Assembly (NCBI GenBank): GCA_963457665.1
Contig: OY735222.1
Span: 37,617,391 to 37,681,390, forward strand
DNA from: Thysanoteuthis rhombus
Taxonomy: Eukaryota > Mollusca > Cephalopoda > Oegopsida > Thysanoteuthidae
Direction: 5' to 3'
Length of the DNA stretch: 64,000 nucleotides
Both the position numbers and the translations under genes were made by a program. The notes below the pieces were generated by a model. That model saw only the letters and a program-made list of their open reading frames with translations, was not told where the DNA came from and did no database searches. This document shows, piece by piece, positions 1 to 12,813 of the stretch. Position 1 is the first letter of the stretch, and every line of letters begins with the position of its first letter.

Positions 1-85
1 CCGAGGAGTAGAGGTAGGATACTGGCCTCTGAAGTAAAGGTTTCAATCCTACCTCGTGGTACTGGATGAGATAATGGATAGTCTA
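1..85 (+). repeat. tRNA-derived SINE fragment (truncated by window edge)
   Basis: A B-box-like stretch (ggtttcaatcc at 39-49) is followed by cgtggtact. The order 'tactggcctct...ggtttcaatcc...gtggtact' resembles the clearer tRNA-like head at 60976-61145, which has 'taacttgcct...ggttcaatctc...gtggcac'. No A box can be assigned because the element runs off the left edge. RNA polymerase III boxes of this kind mark tRNA-derived SINEs. This is an inference from one box plus a partial match, and a chance resemblance is possible. Confidence 0.3.
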
Positions 86-815
86 TAGCCACATTGAAGA
101 GTTGTAATACAACAAAACGGCTGTCTGTAGATGACATATATATATATATAAGTCACATACACACAAAAAAGATTTTACGACCAGATTCCTTTCTGACTGG
201 GATGTCATATCTCAAGAAGTCAGAGAAATATTTTTCTGAAGTGTTTGTATTCTAAGCTTAACCATAAAAACCTAGTGCATTGTCACCTTTATTCTTGCAA
301 ATTTAGATACAATTTTTCAATTCAGGGAGTCACTCTCCAATTTAAAAAACTTCTTAAAAAAAAAAAAATCTAGAAAAAAAATTTTAAAAACTAACAAATT
401 CATCTAAATACTATAAACATTACACTGACAAATGTGCTTGGCAAATCACTCTTTAATTATAATTTAATTTGATTTATGGATTTTAAATTCATCATGAATC
501 TTACAATTTACAAACTCAAAAGCTTTTGATAACTCCTTTTTTTCATTGCCATCATGTGACATAGGAATTCATATTTCAAAATGTAACCCATTCTTCTATA
601 TCCCAAGAGAAATTAGTTTCACAAGTACAACCAAATGTAATATATATTCAATTATACTTGCACATAAAAAATAAATATTCTATGTAAACTATGTTCAAGT
701 ACAATTTATCATGTGTGAGCAAGTGAATTTCAATATTTTTTCAAATTTAGAAAAGTAACTTTTTCATTAAGGTGAATTTTTGGTATCACTGTATTTCAGT
801 CATTTGGGGAGTACA

Positions 816-819
<4 letters not shown>

Positions 820-853
<34 letters not shown>
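820..853. repeat. (TA)n microsatellite
   Basis: Uninterrupted TA dinucleotide tract of about 17 units, read directly from the sequence. Confidence 0.98.
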
Positions 854-855
<2 letters not shown>

Positions 856-1348
856 CAGGATCCAACAGGTGGATTTACAGCCTAAACTTTCTTAATGAGA
901 ACAGGTGGAAATAAGAGAATATACCTGTCCTAATCTGTCAAACTCACTATACATAGATGAAAGGTGACTAACAATAGCATCAAATCACATCAAAGAAGCA
1001 GAGTTGAGTTTTAAAAGAAAAAAACATTTGAAAAAAAAAAAAGTGTTCATGAGCAGGTGAGGCACAGTTTATGATCTAAAAACTTGGGGGGGGGGAGGCA
1101 GACATTTTGAGAAGAAACAAGTGTAACCAAAGGTCAAAGGACATTTGGCCCTACTTTAAATAGGGATAAGATCAGTTTTTCCAACTATTATTTGGACAAT
1201 CACACTTATTCCCATCCTTGATGTAAACACATTTTAGACTATCCATTCTACTAGTAGATAAGAGATTTGAATGTTAATGACTCTTCCCAAAGAAGTAGAC
1301 TTGAGTTTTTCAACATATTGACCTATAAATACCAGGAGGATGGGGGGG

Positions 1349-1351
<3 letters not shown>

Positions 1352-1405
<54 letters not shown>
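1352..1405. repeat. (TA)n microsatellite preceded by a G8 run
   Basis: About 27 uninterrupted TA units, immediately preceded by ggggggggtg (1342-1351). The apparent reading frame across it (MGGVYIYIY...) is only the translated repeat. Confidence 0.98.
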
Positions 1406-1411
<6 letters not shown>

Positions 1412-3429
1412 GGACTAGTTGCTGCAGGATCAACTTCTATACCAATTGAAGATGATTACTGCAACCTTCGTATTGTTTATATGATAAATAGAAATATTCT
1501 TTGTAGAAATGTATTAGAATGAAATATGCCCACACGATAAATTTTCGTTAATATCTTATACAGTCTATAAGACAGCCTTATGGCAATCAGTTGGTCATGA
1601 GTTTAAATCACAATAAGGGAATGTGGGTTCAACATTTAGTCCCCTAGTTTTGTTGAGGATTGTTCTCGTTATTCTATTTGAAAACAATCGTGGCAGTCAA
1701 AAGGTATTTCATATTTTGCATTTTGATAGTTCCAATATCCTTTCATGCAGCATAAAGATAAAGAAAACATCAAAGATTGATGAAACAATCCATTAGTAAA
1801 TTGTAAAGATGCAGATGAATGTGAATCACTAATGTATAAAAAGCTACCATCCAAAAGAAACTCAATGAATCTGATGTACTGACAATGGGCATTTTTCTAA
1901 AAATTTATACCAAAATATTCCACAGGGACATATTTCATTCAACTAAAAAAATAATTCATTCCGATCTTCATAAGAAAAAGAAAATACATCAGATTGATGT
2001 TGCATTATAAGTTACTTAAATACAAAAATTCTATTCTCAGGGGCAGATACAACAACAGAGAAATTCATTTTCATGTGGTGATTTGAAACATTGCATCAGA
2101 GGTGGTGAGAGAGAAATGTCCTAACAATGTCTACTGGAATGACACATCAAAACTTCAAGAAAATGTGAAAGCTAAAGGTATTAATTTTTGACTAGTATTT
2201 CTTCCATCTTATTCCTGTTGCTTTTTATAACTCCCAGGTCATAAAGTAAGTAGCACAGCTAATAAATAACTAAGCCTCAAAAAAAAGTATAAAATCTTCA
2301 GTTATACACCAAATGATTGTCGATATAGTCTTCAACACTTGTGTCCACTCGTTTTTGAAAATTCACTTTCGAGATCACTGCCCAACAAATGTCAAGAGAA
2401 GTAATTTATTCATAGATCCCCTTTTTCCAGTTGATCATCAATACAGCATGCAGCAAAAAGATGTTGATCACATGACAGTTTCTATTGAGTGAGTATCCAG
2501 ACCCGTATTTTGATATCTTTACTACTTTCATTTTCAATAGGATAATAATGATGAATTTCTTTTTTTTTTTTTTGACTTGCACAAAATTACATTTATTATG
2601 GACCTATTGAAAATGGATGGCTTAGAAAACTAAAATACCTTCTACGGTACCAAAAGCAAGAATTTTAGTTGTTGAGCTCTGGTGTTTTTCAGTGGGGGGG
2701 GGGAATAAATTTTGACATTACACACAAAGAGGGAAAAAATAGAATAAAAATTACAGAATACATCAATGTCCTCCCTCAATGAGTTCAATACGAAAAAAAA
2801 CTATTTTTTTTTTGCAATTGAGATAAAAATTAACTGGGACCAGCACATTCTATAATTTTGAAAAATATATAAGCAGGGCTTTAACTTTTTTCAATTCAAG
2901 TTCCATGGTTAGACTTGAACTATTAAGGTGTCTTGAGATACTGTTGAGTATAATGAGAGAGTTTCATTGGCATCAAACAATTGTGTGGGCCAGAAGCTCA
3001 GGAAGTCAATATGGTAAGAGTTCACATTTTTTTTCAAATTCTTCATTATCTAACAACAGTTCCAGGAGCAGATCAAGCCTAGAGCAATGCTGATAATTCA
3101 AACACCAATAATAATGCCAAAAGCAGCCACCACCCTCCACACTAATTACTGGAAATCAATAACAATGACAAAGAAGTCATTCAACCAAAATAGATTATAA
3201 AATATTATCAAGATATTTCTCTCCCAATATAATTGGTTAAAATCTAAATCAATTCATTCTGGTATCCACAAAAGCCAGTCCCAGAGATCAAAGGGAGTAA
3301 ATGCATGCCATGTTTGCCTCATAGTCAGAGACAACCTATTAAACTATGTTAATATCAGATTAGTGCCCACTGCTGCCAAAGAGTATTGAAAATAAGTCCC
3401 AAACACAGAAAGCAAAACATTTTTCAAAG

Positions 3430-3730
3430 CAGAAAGAACCAACAGTAGCAGGTGTGTGTAATGCTGGGTGTTAGTAGCCACACACACCACTGGTGACATT
3501 CACAGAAGACACCACTTGTCTCTCAATTTGTCATCAGTCCCTATTTTTGTCTGGAGACAGGGGACAGCTGAAAGAGAGAAAGGCTAATAATCTGCTTGGC
3601 TGGTCAATGAAAGCTAATGGCTTTATAACACTCGCAAAGGGATGAAATTTGGCCAGACCCTTTTTGCCTAATCATACCCATCTAACAGTGCATTTTCATG
3701 AGGCCTGTTTCACATTAATGATCACAAGGA
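3430..3730. other. GC-richer, repeat-free block; possible conserved non-coding element
   Basis: This stretch has clearly more balanced composition than its surroundings, no homopolymers, and no open frame of note. It contains several TAAT and ATTA cores and an inverted pair of short words (tgtgtg...cacaca around 3452-3488). Such islands in AT-rich non-coding DNA are often conserved regulatory elements, but conservation cannot be judged from one sequence. The call rests on composition alone. Confidence 0.2.
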
Positions 3731-4299
3731 ATCAGGGAAAGGAAAAAAACAAGATTAAAAAAGCAATTTAATTCAGAATTGCTCTTGGAATCATTTATGG
3801 CCAATGCAGAGGCTGCAATGCTAGCAACGGACAAACCGAAAGGAAAAGAGAGAGTGCATCTGCTTATTATACAACACTCACTTTCTCCCTTTTTATCTCC
3901 AGCCCATTACAAGTTTTGTCCCCTTTCATCTTCTCTGGGCCGTTTTCATCCCTTGGATTATGGATTGACAATTATTAAATGCAATTAATAAAGTAATATA
4001 AAAATGAAATAAAGAAAAGTGAGGGGAAAATAAATTGAGGTCCAAAGTGATTTCACAAGTGAAAGTTAATGCATCCAGAAGTTGAGATTCTTCAGGAACT
4101 TGAAATACCCAGGAAAATATTTACTAGATATCATCTGAATGTTTTTAACTCATGAAAAGGCAGCATACATGCATAGACCCACACACAGTGAACATGTAAA
4201 TGAGTTCAGTGTATAAAAGTGAGTGTGTCAGTTCAAGAATTTGCATGATACATAGGAGCATTTCTTCATGAAGGACTTTTTAAATAACGTTCTCAAAGT
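3731..4299. other. Anonymous DNA, no gene seen
   Basis: AT-rich, with no repeat family recognised and no coding signal. Confidence 0.5.
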
Positions 4300-4745
4300 T
4301 GGTGGTCCTCAAACTGGGTGCCGCAACTATCTCCCAAGTGTGCTGCATCAATTTTTCAAAATCCACAAATATGTATTTCTAGCCTTAATCGTACAAGCAT
4401 TATACCTATCCTGCTTCTGCCACAGAGTTGACAGTGTGATGGCTTTATCACTAGATTTTGAGAGATCTAAACTTTTTCGACAGAAGTTGAAGGGAAAAGG
4501 AGGTGATAATAAGTACATATATCAGTATGCTGATATACAACTTTTGTTCATTAACTACTGAAATATTTTTGTTTAAATACATTTCATTTTTACAGTATGT
4601 GGAGTTATACAGTACACATATTCTTTACTACTTCATATTGCTATGTAGAAGCAGGGTGAAAGCAGTGAAAAATATATATATCTCAATGAACATTCTATGT
4701 GAATTGTGTAATAAGTTGACGTACCACATAAATCATATATTTCTT
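4300..4745 (+). mobile_element. Old hAT-type non-autonomous element (left end and body)
   Basis: The left end reads ggtggtcctcaaactg, a decayed form of the hAT-type terminus CAGTGGTTCTCAAACTG. The body matches the element at 61634-61902 in order: ctgcttctgccacagagtt (4410-4428) against ctgtttccaccacagagtt; then 'ttgttcattaactact', then 'catttcatttttacagt'. It also contains the near-palindrome tatcagtatgctgatata (4521-4538), which occurs in the other orientation in the element at 46475-46624. No right terminus or target duplication is visible, so the right boundary is approximate. A second left-end-like sequence, ctgtggttctgaaact, starts at 4750 and may be a nested or tandem copy. Confidence 0.6.
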
Positions 4746-4749
4746 AGTG

Positions 4750-4860
4750 CTGTGGTTCTGAAACTTTATTGTATGACAGCACCCTAAGTTGAGTGACATG
4801 TTTTCAAAGCTCATTTTTATTTTACAATATAAAAATCTTACTTTTGCAATAAAACATGTT
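4750..4860 (+). mobile_element. Second hAT-like left end, boundary unclear
   Basis: The sequence ctgtggttctgaaact resembles the terminus of the 61634-61902 element (right end, reverse strand: ctgtggttctcaaattg). No matching right end was found, so the extent is a guess. Confidence 0.3.
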
Positions 4861-6070
4861 AAGTTCCTAGAAAGTTTATATTATCATGATATACAGAATG
4901 GCAAAAACAGATACTAATTTTACGACTAGTTATTTTTTTTTTATTTAAGGGTATATTCAAATTATTACAGACTATTTTTCCAACCCTACCACGAGGAATT
5001 TATTTATTCTCATAGATAAAACAGAAATGCCAGTCATTAGTAGGATGAAAATGTTAGAATATTGCAAGTTCAATATGGTTTCTATGATTTATCAATAATT
5101 ACACCTGTTTACACAATTGGATACATATAATAGTACATAAGGAGCAGTGACAATTAATCTTGCTTAATAATGGAATATATATATAAGAGAATGATATTGT
5201 CATTTCTCTGATCCAGGCTTGGAGAGTTTATAATAGAATAAAAAATAAAAACATCTGATATTCAAATTGATGGTATAGTGGGAGAGAGATGGGGGGGGTG
5301 ATCGAACAAAACAAAACATAAAATCTGGAATCGACAAAATGCCGAAAAATGAATTGACAGGCAACGGCTGAAATTGATAACCCAGTATACGAATGCTTAA
5401 TTAAAGTTTTCGTCAACGACTTGCTGTGACCCCAACAACCGCGTTTTACCAAGACCAGTAATTACAAACCATTTCTTTTTCTTCCTGAACTCAAACACCA
5501 TCAAAAGATTTTTGCAAGATTGAAAATTATTTTAATTCTGCATGATTGTCCTGATTTGTGCCATCCCTTTTAGCATGCCCAGTTATTAGGCAGGAGGGTG
5601 CAAGGTGTGAGCAAAGCCCCCTCTACTAATGAGATGAGGGACACCTCTAGTTCACTAACCCCCCCCCCTCCCCAATTAGGGATCCTTGTTCCATTCCCTT
5701 GCCCCTCCCAACCACCAACTGCTAGATTCTAATCAAGCCATGCCCTTATGAGGCACATCTAAGGGGACAGGCAGTGAGTGAGAAAAGAGGATGGAGAAGG
5801 CACAGAGAGAATCGGCAGCCTCCAGGTAAAAAAAGCTGCAGAGATGACAGACAAGCAAAGACAAGAAGAGCTCAGCTGAAGAAGATTCGGCTGACTAAAA
5901 TAAAAGGAGACGTTAATAAAGAGAGTGGTGAGGTACAGGCAAAGGAGATACGTGATATTTAGCTGAAGAGAAAGGGTGGAAAAAGATGTAAGTGAAAACA
6001 GCGGGATTGCATCTTTCTAAAATTCATAAGGAAAATATGTTTTTTGTTTCAATGACATAAAAAGAGCACA

Positions 6071-6093
6071 GTGTGTGTGTGTGTGTGTGTGTG
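6071..6093. repeat. (GT)n microsatellite
   Basis: Perfect GT tract of about 11.5 units. Confidence 0.97.
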
Positions 6094-6450
6094 AGATTTA
6101 GGCAAAGGTCAATGGCACTATAGTGACTCAGTTATAGCAAGAAACATTGGCATCATCAAGACAGAGTGGAAAGGAGGGGGAAAAGAAATGAACAATTCCT
6201 TTCAAGATGACCAAAAATTGTCCAATGGATGGGGATTGAATAACAAAATTTATTCGTCCAATTAAGGTGGGCATGTGTAATGATACAGCTATCCAGCAGT
6301 TTAGATAGAGTTAAAAATGGATTCATCATACACTTAACAGATATTTAAAAAGAAGAGAGAAAATGAATTTCTATTTGCTCCTTAAGGGGGACAGAAAGCT
6401 TTGTTCGATGCAAGCTATCGTCTCAGAAGCAGACATGTAGGAAAAAGCAG

Positions 6451-6478
6451 AAAAAAAAAAAAAAAAAAAAAAAAAAAA
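6451..6478 (+). repeat. A28 homopolymer
   Basis: 28 consecutive A, possibly the tail of an unrecognised retroposed element on the plus strand. Confidence 0.95.
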
Positions 6479-9454
6479 TGTTGATACTCATAATAAATGA
6501 AAATATGTAAACAAAATACTTTATAACTATGGTCTTGGACAATCACCTTGCAGCCCTAAAGATTCTTGAACCAAGACTAAGAAAATATGTTTGGACAGAA
6601 TATGTGTGGCTATTTTTTTTTTTTGCGGGCGGGGGGGGGGTCCAATCAATAGGCAACACAAAATCTAGATAAGATCCACTTGAATGAAGAGTGGAAATGA
6701 TAATGCTTTACAAAGAGGGGAGAAAAAAATTGGAGGGGTGTTGATGTTTCAAACTAATTAGTCTTTTTACAAAATGATTTTTGCCCCAAAAGAGACAAAT
6801 AATTTGGCAGTTCTTTAAGTTTGTTCCATCATTTGCAATTAGAACAATAAAACAAAAGAAAAATTTTCCTTTAAATCCAATCATGTTAACAAGAGGTATA
6901 TAAATATCAAGAGACATTTGACACATCTCTTGAATTCAAATATCTATAATATAAAATGCATGTGCAACCGTAATTAATCAGAATTATTTCTATCAGTCTA
7001 AAGCATTGCTCTACCTTTACTAAATGAGCAGGTTAAAGTTACTTTTAAGAATATAACTTGTAAGAGTGGAAATAGTTTTATTACAAGACTTATGTATTTC
7101 ATGAAATCAAAGTTCAAATCCTGTAGGTTGCCTTTCTTTCAATCCAACATTTTCCAAGTTATTTCAATTCTTTAAACTTGAATGCTGCAATGATTATACA
7201 ACAGTTTGGTTGAAATTTTTCCTTGGCCCCTTGGTGAAGAAATAGATACACATTTCATACATGACATCTTTATATAAAGACTAAAGCCAGTTTGGTATAT
7301 TTTAATTAAGTTCCAAGCCTTTAAAAGCTCTGTTGATTTATAGCAGGAAAATTTTTTTTTCTCTTCTTAAAAGTTTCCAAAATGTTCTAAAATATATAAG
7401 ACACAAATCCAAAGCTCTGACTGAGTGGATTATAAAATTAAGATGAATGAACTCAAGTTCACTTGATACATATTTTATAAGAACACAGCATACAATAAGC
7501 AACGGGAAATATTAGGGTGGAAAGAATACACAGAAAAGTGACAAGAAAAAAAAAAAAAAAGTTAAATCCAGAAAAAAATGACACAGCAGTAGGCAGGTTT
7601 GTCTATGGAGAATCCTGTGGAAAAAAAAAAAAAAATACTGAGCCAAGCGGAGTAACAGTGCTTAGCAGCAGAGGCAGGAATATGAATCATTACAAGACAG
7701 GGCCCTCTGGTGAACGTTCCTAATTTAAGAACAAAGACACATTCAAAGCTAATTACCACTTCTACTCCCATGGGGTGGGAGTTAGAACTATTGCTGTTTC
7801 AGTCATATTCCACATGTAATTCTAACCACCTCCTCTTCTCTTTCTCAGTTTCCATTCTCTTGGACACTAATTACCATATTCATCTTTTTGACTGACCAGC
7901 TGCTGCTGCTATCAGGTACAAAACTTGTCAGCCCAAAATGGAAGTAACAAAAATACAGACAAACTGTGCCAAGAAGATTAGGGGAAATAATTTGATCACA
8001 CCATTTTAAAGAAGCTATCTCATTGTATTCCTCCATTACATTTTGCCTTTCTTTGCTAAATCTAACCAAATACTCATTCTAGCCACAGACTTTCAATAAT
8101 GCCAACACAACCACCTTTACCAGAGAAATCATTAGTTTGGCCAACTATCAATACCTTTTTTTTTCTGTTAAGAGCTTATGAAATATCTTGAAGTACACAC
8201 CATAGAATAGTCTCACACCACAAAACTGTTCTTGCTACAGAGAGGATGGAGAAACACAAAAATAAGGTGATAAAAAGACAATAATCAAATGTTAATCAGA
8301 ATTTTAGTCTTTCAAAAGACAAAATTAGATCTAGACATGATAAATGTGGGGTGAAAAGTCAGAAAAGGAATTTTTTCAAAAAAGAACTGGAGCAAATCAG
8401 AAAGATGCTTTGCTAAATATAAGCATCCCATATAGTGCAGTTCACAATATAAGGCAGGTAGTTGGTAGACCTCAACATTTTTAACTATTATCACCCACTT
8501 GTCCAAAAGACTGAATAATACAGAATTTCCCTTTGAACTCATTAGTCCAATATTTTGGGGTCAAGTGCTACACTGAGTCCATTTCATAACAGAATTGACA
8601 ACTTCCATCCTCCCTCACTAAGATGGCATCAAACCAACTGTAAGAATGAAATGACTAGACAATGAATAAGACTTTACTAATTTGAGCTTTTCCTCCCCTC
8701 CACTTTGATCTAATCTAGTTTTAGTTCCGAGAGGAACACTTCTGATTTCAAAGCAGAACTTTCTTCAAATTGAATTTGTAACAAATGTCACCAACTCTGT
8801 ACCGAAGAAAAAACTTGAGAACTTAGTAGTCTAAAGACTTTACAAGTTGTATAGAATCAGTCGAGTGTTTTGTTTCTTGGAAAGTTATTCTTTTAATGGC
8901 TTAAACTTTCTAAAAATTAAACTCAAGGTGTCATTCGAAGATCAAAAACCCAATATCCATTCAAATAAATTTTCATTTAGCTTCATTGAATTTTTTTCCT
9001 TTGGAAAAGAGATTACTAAACCAAGTGCCAGTTTAGTCATGCTTATTATCATAAGTTATAAAAGAAAGGTAGAAAAAAGGCTCTCCTGGTTAAATTATAG
9101 TTTTTTCAACCAATTGATTGAGGTTCTGGCTCGGAGCAACAGACCCACACTATAATCCTTCAGTTTAAATAATAGAGAGGATTCCAGCCTGTCTTTACAC
9201 ACAGACATTTCTCGTATGTCTTAGCTTCTTGTTATACAGGAAAAAGGGACATATTAGTCGCATCATTAGTTTGAGGAATATTTAAAATCAAGAATTTGTA
9301 ATTCTTCAAAAAAGTTAAGTACCTGCCAAATATATTCAGGTTACAAAATCCAAGTCTAACAGAAGGTATTAGTCACATTGGAAATTCATTCCTGAGTGCT
9401 GTATATGCCTTAAAGTAAGACGGAAATTCAATTTTTTTTTAAACAATGCAAATA

Positions 9455-9600
9455 TCATGTGGTGTTCAACATGCTGGTATTATGACTTGGAGGCTGTCTA
9501 CTGACGCTCAGTATGAACAGTTATAGAACTTGGAGGACTTGCAGTGAGCAATAGTCCTTCAAATATACTAGTAAAACATTTGTCTTATAGTCCAGGATGT
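9455..9600 (+). repeat. Dispersed repeat family R2, copy 1
   Basis: Aligns by eye with 17291-17430 and 33838-33965. Shared words in order: gct ggtattatgact, a 'cta ctgacgc/ctacgaaagc' block, 'cagttatagaacttgga', 'agtccttcaaata', and 'gtcttatagt'. The three copies are roughly 70-75% alike and all lie on the plus strand. No coding capacity or polymerase III box is visible, so the class is unknown; it could be the body or 3' part of a longer SINE or LINE. Confidence 0.7.
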
Positions 9601-10999
9601 GATGATTTTTGGATAAAGAATCTATAACCATTGTAAACATTTCACCTAATGGTTTTTTTTGCCCATCACAAATATCCATACATTCAAAATATTGATTACA
9701 TATTTCGCCTTTGAATGATACTGTATATAACAGTCTAAGGCCACTTGAGATCTAAATATTTTCCTGACTGCATATAGCTTTAATTGTTTTGTATTAACTT
9801 GGAAATCATTTATTCAAATTTTTGCATGATTATTTGTGCAATTTTCTATAATTTCATTATAACAATGTTTAGAACAATTCATATGCTGCTACTTCAGCCA
9901 ACTTTTATTAGTGATATCACATCATACACCCTTTGATAAAAAAGCATATCTAAATACTTGCTTTAAATATTCAAAGGAGTAACATTGATACCATAAGGAA
10001 GGGTGATACTTTTGAGGAATTATACTTTTAAGGAATAAATTCAAAGGAACAGCTGAAAAGTACAATTATTAAAATTCTATTGAATTTGTCAAGATTTTAT
10101 ATCAAAAACTAAAATATTTTGACAATCTGACATTTTCAAACTTGTTCGTCATAGAAATTATCATCCAACTCAATTTTACTGCTCCAATAGTACTTCTGAA
10201 ACACAAAATGATTGATTCAGAAACATTTTACAATGCCACCCCATTAAGGTAATATTTGTGTCACTCCTTTGAAATTTATCTCCGATTCATCGCTCGTTTG
10301 TTATGTCACTCCGCTACTACTAACCCTTAGAATTAGTGCTGCAAAAGGGACAAGTCCTCAAACTGTATGCAGCATGAAGGCCATTCACCAGTAAAATGAG
10401 ATTTCAAAATTTCTGACATGGCAAAAGCAAACCCATACCTCATGAGGAGAAGCAACCTTTAAAAAATAACAATGACAATGTCTTCTGATCAGCTGAAGGA
10501 AGTGAACTTTAAAAAAATGAACACACAATCCAAATAATGATCTTACAAAAGTTAGCACTTTTAATGAACCCATTTTGAGAGGGAAAAAAAATTCTGGCAC
10601 AAATCATCTTTATTTCAAATAAGCGGTATTAATATTTAAAAGTGAAACAAAAAATTGAAAAGCATGAAACAAAAAATATACAGAAATATTTTTGAAGTCT
10701 GTTAATTTAGAGGCTACTATTTTTGAAAGGAGAATTTCATCAAAAGGATCCCGTGAATAATCTTTTCTAGCTGAGAGCATCTTAGAATGATGGCAAATGT
10801 TAGAAATCAAGATAAGGTAGCTGGTTGCAGATGGGGTCAAAGTACTGTAGAAGAGCAGACAGTGTGTGAAAGTGATGGGAGTAAGATCTGGAAAGCAGGC
10901 AACGAGTTTAATAAGAGGAGGAGAAAAAAAAAAAAAAAAAAAAGGTGGGAAGTGATCCTGCTGTTACTTCAGCATATTTGATGAAAATAATGGTGTAAC
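9601..10999. other. Anonymous AT-rich DNA, no gene seen
   Basis: No family or coding signal recognised. An A20 run lies at 10924-10943, just before a GC-richer block. Confidence 0.5.
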
Positions 11000-11345
11000 A
11001 GTGCTACAAGATGAGAGCACAGCTGGTCTGCGATGAACCACGCTGCCGAACACCGCTGCCAGGGACAAACATGGTGACTGGCTCCCTCTGCTGCTGTAAA
11101 TGGGGTCACAGAGATAACCCTAAGTAGAACGTGGCCAAAGGGCAGTTAAGGGTGTAAGTCTGTCAGCTGGACCCTTAGCCTTCCTGTGCTGAGCGGAAGA
11201 TCAAAGAGAGCCCTTACTCAGCAGGAGTTCAAAAGGACAAATTGGAAAAGACACGGCCAGGTTGCCAGTCAGTGACAAGTAGTTTTTAAGGGAAAATGAA
11301 AGTGAAACTTATTTTTTTCCAGGAGCCGCAATGACCACAATTTTC
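11000..11345. other. GC-richer, repeat-free block; possible conserved non-coding element
   Basis: Composition changes sharply to nearly balanced GC with no homopolymer, including several CTGC/GCAG and CAGCTG words. There is no long open frame on either strand and no clear splice-site-bounded exon. It could be a regulatory element, a decayed exon or an unrecognised repeat. The call rests on composition only. Confidence 0.2.
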
Positions 11346-12577
11346 ACAAAGTATCCCATCTGGGACATTTCCCTCCTGATAACAATTGCAACAAGGAAAT
11401 GCAGGGTGCATTAACAGAAACATCACAAGAGTAACATTAAAAAGAAAAAGAGGAAATGATTAAAAAGAAGAAAGGGAAAATTGCTATTAGGGTCCTGGAG
11501 CTATTTGCACTGACAAAGTATGCAGACAAAACCCTCCAAATTGGTTGTGTAAACAAATATGCAATCACAAACAAAAGCAGCTATGAAAACAAAATGTTCA
11601 ATTCTGAACAGCCATTCTTAAGGTCCACTTCACCATGGATTGAATTAATTGAAACAATTGGTTTTTATTACATCAAGACCTTGTGTGCTTTTTCCAACTC
11701 TAAATTCAGATTTTTGTAGTTTGTATTATACAAAACTTTTGTTTTGTGTTTAAATCAAGTAACTTCTTTAATTTACCATAAATCAGCTATTCTTAACTAT
11801 TTGTATGTGTAAAATAGACCTAGAGGCGACAAGCACCTGAAGGGGCATATCTCAGTTCACCATTCGATAGAGAAATTTGTGATACGTAGAGCCCAGGCAG
11901 GGATGGCTGAAGTTGCAGCCAGCATAAGGGCACTAGACTGTTTTCAAATCATGAAACCATTTGAGAATAGATGATTTACTCTGTGCAGAGAAACCCAACT
12001 TCGATGGCATATCAACACCTCTATGTGTAACTCAGATTTTTGTCAGCATCCTTTCAGGGTCCTCCCTCTAAAATACTTACCATTTCAAAATTCTAACACA
12101 AAACAATAGTTTCATGCATGCACACCAATATAATTTGATTCTATCTCCAAATTATTTCTCAACATCTCATGATTATATATAGCTATCTGAAGATGAGATA
12201 TGCTGAAAGAGATTAAATATTTATCACTTGCATGATAACTAGTGTTGATGCAGAGAGTAAGAAGTTTTACACTGCAAGTGAGTACCAATACCATGGAGTA
12301 CCCAACAAAAAGCACCAATCTTGCCCGCTAAGACTAACAAATTTTTGAATAATATTTTCATCAATGTTTATAGTATTCACGCAGTATCAAAAATAATTTT
12401 CTTGGAGACAAGCACATCATTACTTATTGCAGAAAAACAATTTTACATGCTCTCTGTAAAAATTGGAGGCAAAGCAGCTGGGTTACCCTGGGCCCATCTC
12501 ATCAAGGTGCTACCTGACTATCCAGAATTCCACTTTCTTGAATATATATTTGAGAAAGTTTGTGTGTGTGCCTAGTA
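11346..12577. other. Anonymous DNA, no gene seen
   Basis: Open frames of 84-88 codons occur (11456-11719 +, 12321-12575 +) but have low-complexity, unbiased composition and recall no known protein. Nothing else was identified. Confidence 0.5.
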
Positions 12578-12650
12578 GTGCATTGTAACCAGGAGTATTG
12601 ATTAAAAGGTACGCCTAAAATGCACTAACTTAAAAATGCATTAGATACTG
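12578..12650 (+). repeat. Dispersed repeat family R1, copy 1
   Basis: Shares with 22815-22885 and 35308-35385 the ordered words 'tgcattgtaaccaggagtat', 'ttaaaaggtacgcctaaaat' and 'gcactaact taaaaatgca'. All three copies are in plus orientation. Only the left part of the family is present here. No recognised class. Confidence 0.7.
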
Positions 12651-12813
12651 GGCTCCTTTAAGGGAAAATCACTTAATTTCTGACATGATGAATAACTTTA
12701 CACAAGAAATCCAGTAGGGTTTTATTTTGCCAAATATTCCATCATTAACAACAATTCTGGATCAGTTATAGTTACTTTTCAGCCAGAACAATCCTGGGAG
12801 TTCTGCAAGTATC

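Larger units (their letters stand above)
86..3429. other. Anonymous AT-rich DNA, no gene seen
   Basis: No coding region is supportable here; open frames are at most about 60 codons, and one of them is simply translated (TA)n. The block holds two (TA)n tracts (listed separately), G runs at 1086-1095, 1342-1349 and 2694-2703, and a T run at 2560-2573. A weak tRNA-B-box-like site lies near 1600-1612 (gagtttaaatcac) without a convincing A box. Confidence 0.6.
4861..9454. other. Anonymous AT-rich DNA, no gene seen
   Basis: No coding exon, tRNA or recognised transposon is supportable. Contents read directly: G8 at 5291, C10 at 5659-5668, (GT)n at 6071-6093, A28 at 6451-6478, G10 at 6631-6640, and two A15 runs near 7546 and 7620. 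The A28 run is preceded by a short non-AT-rich stretch (6387-6441) that could be a SINE tail, but no polymerase III boxes were found upstream. Confidence 0.55.

Noticed and set aside
1340-1522. Open frame encoding an (IY)n repeat
   Set aside because: It is the translation of a (TA)n microsatellite.
1550-1640. Possible tRNA-like SINE head
   Set aside because: Only a weak B-box-like word, no A box and no second copy.
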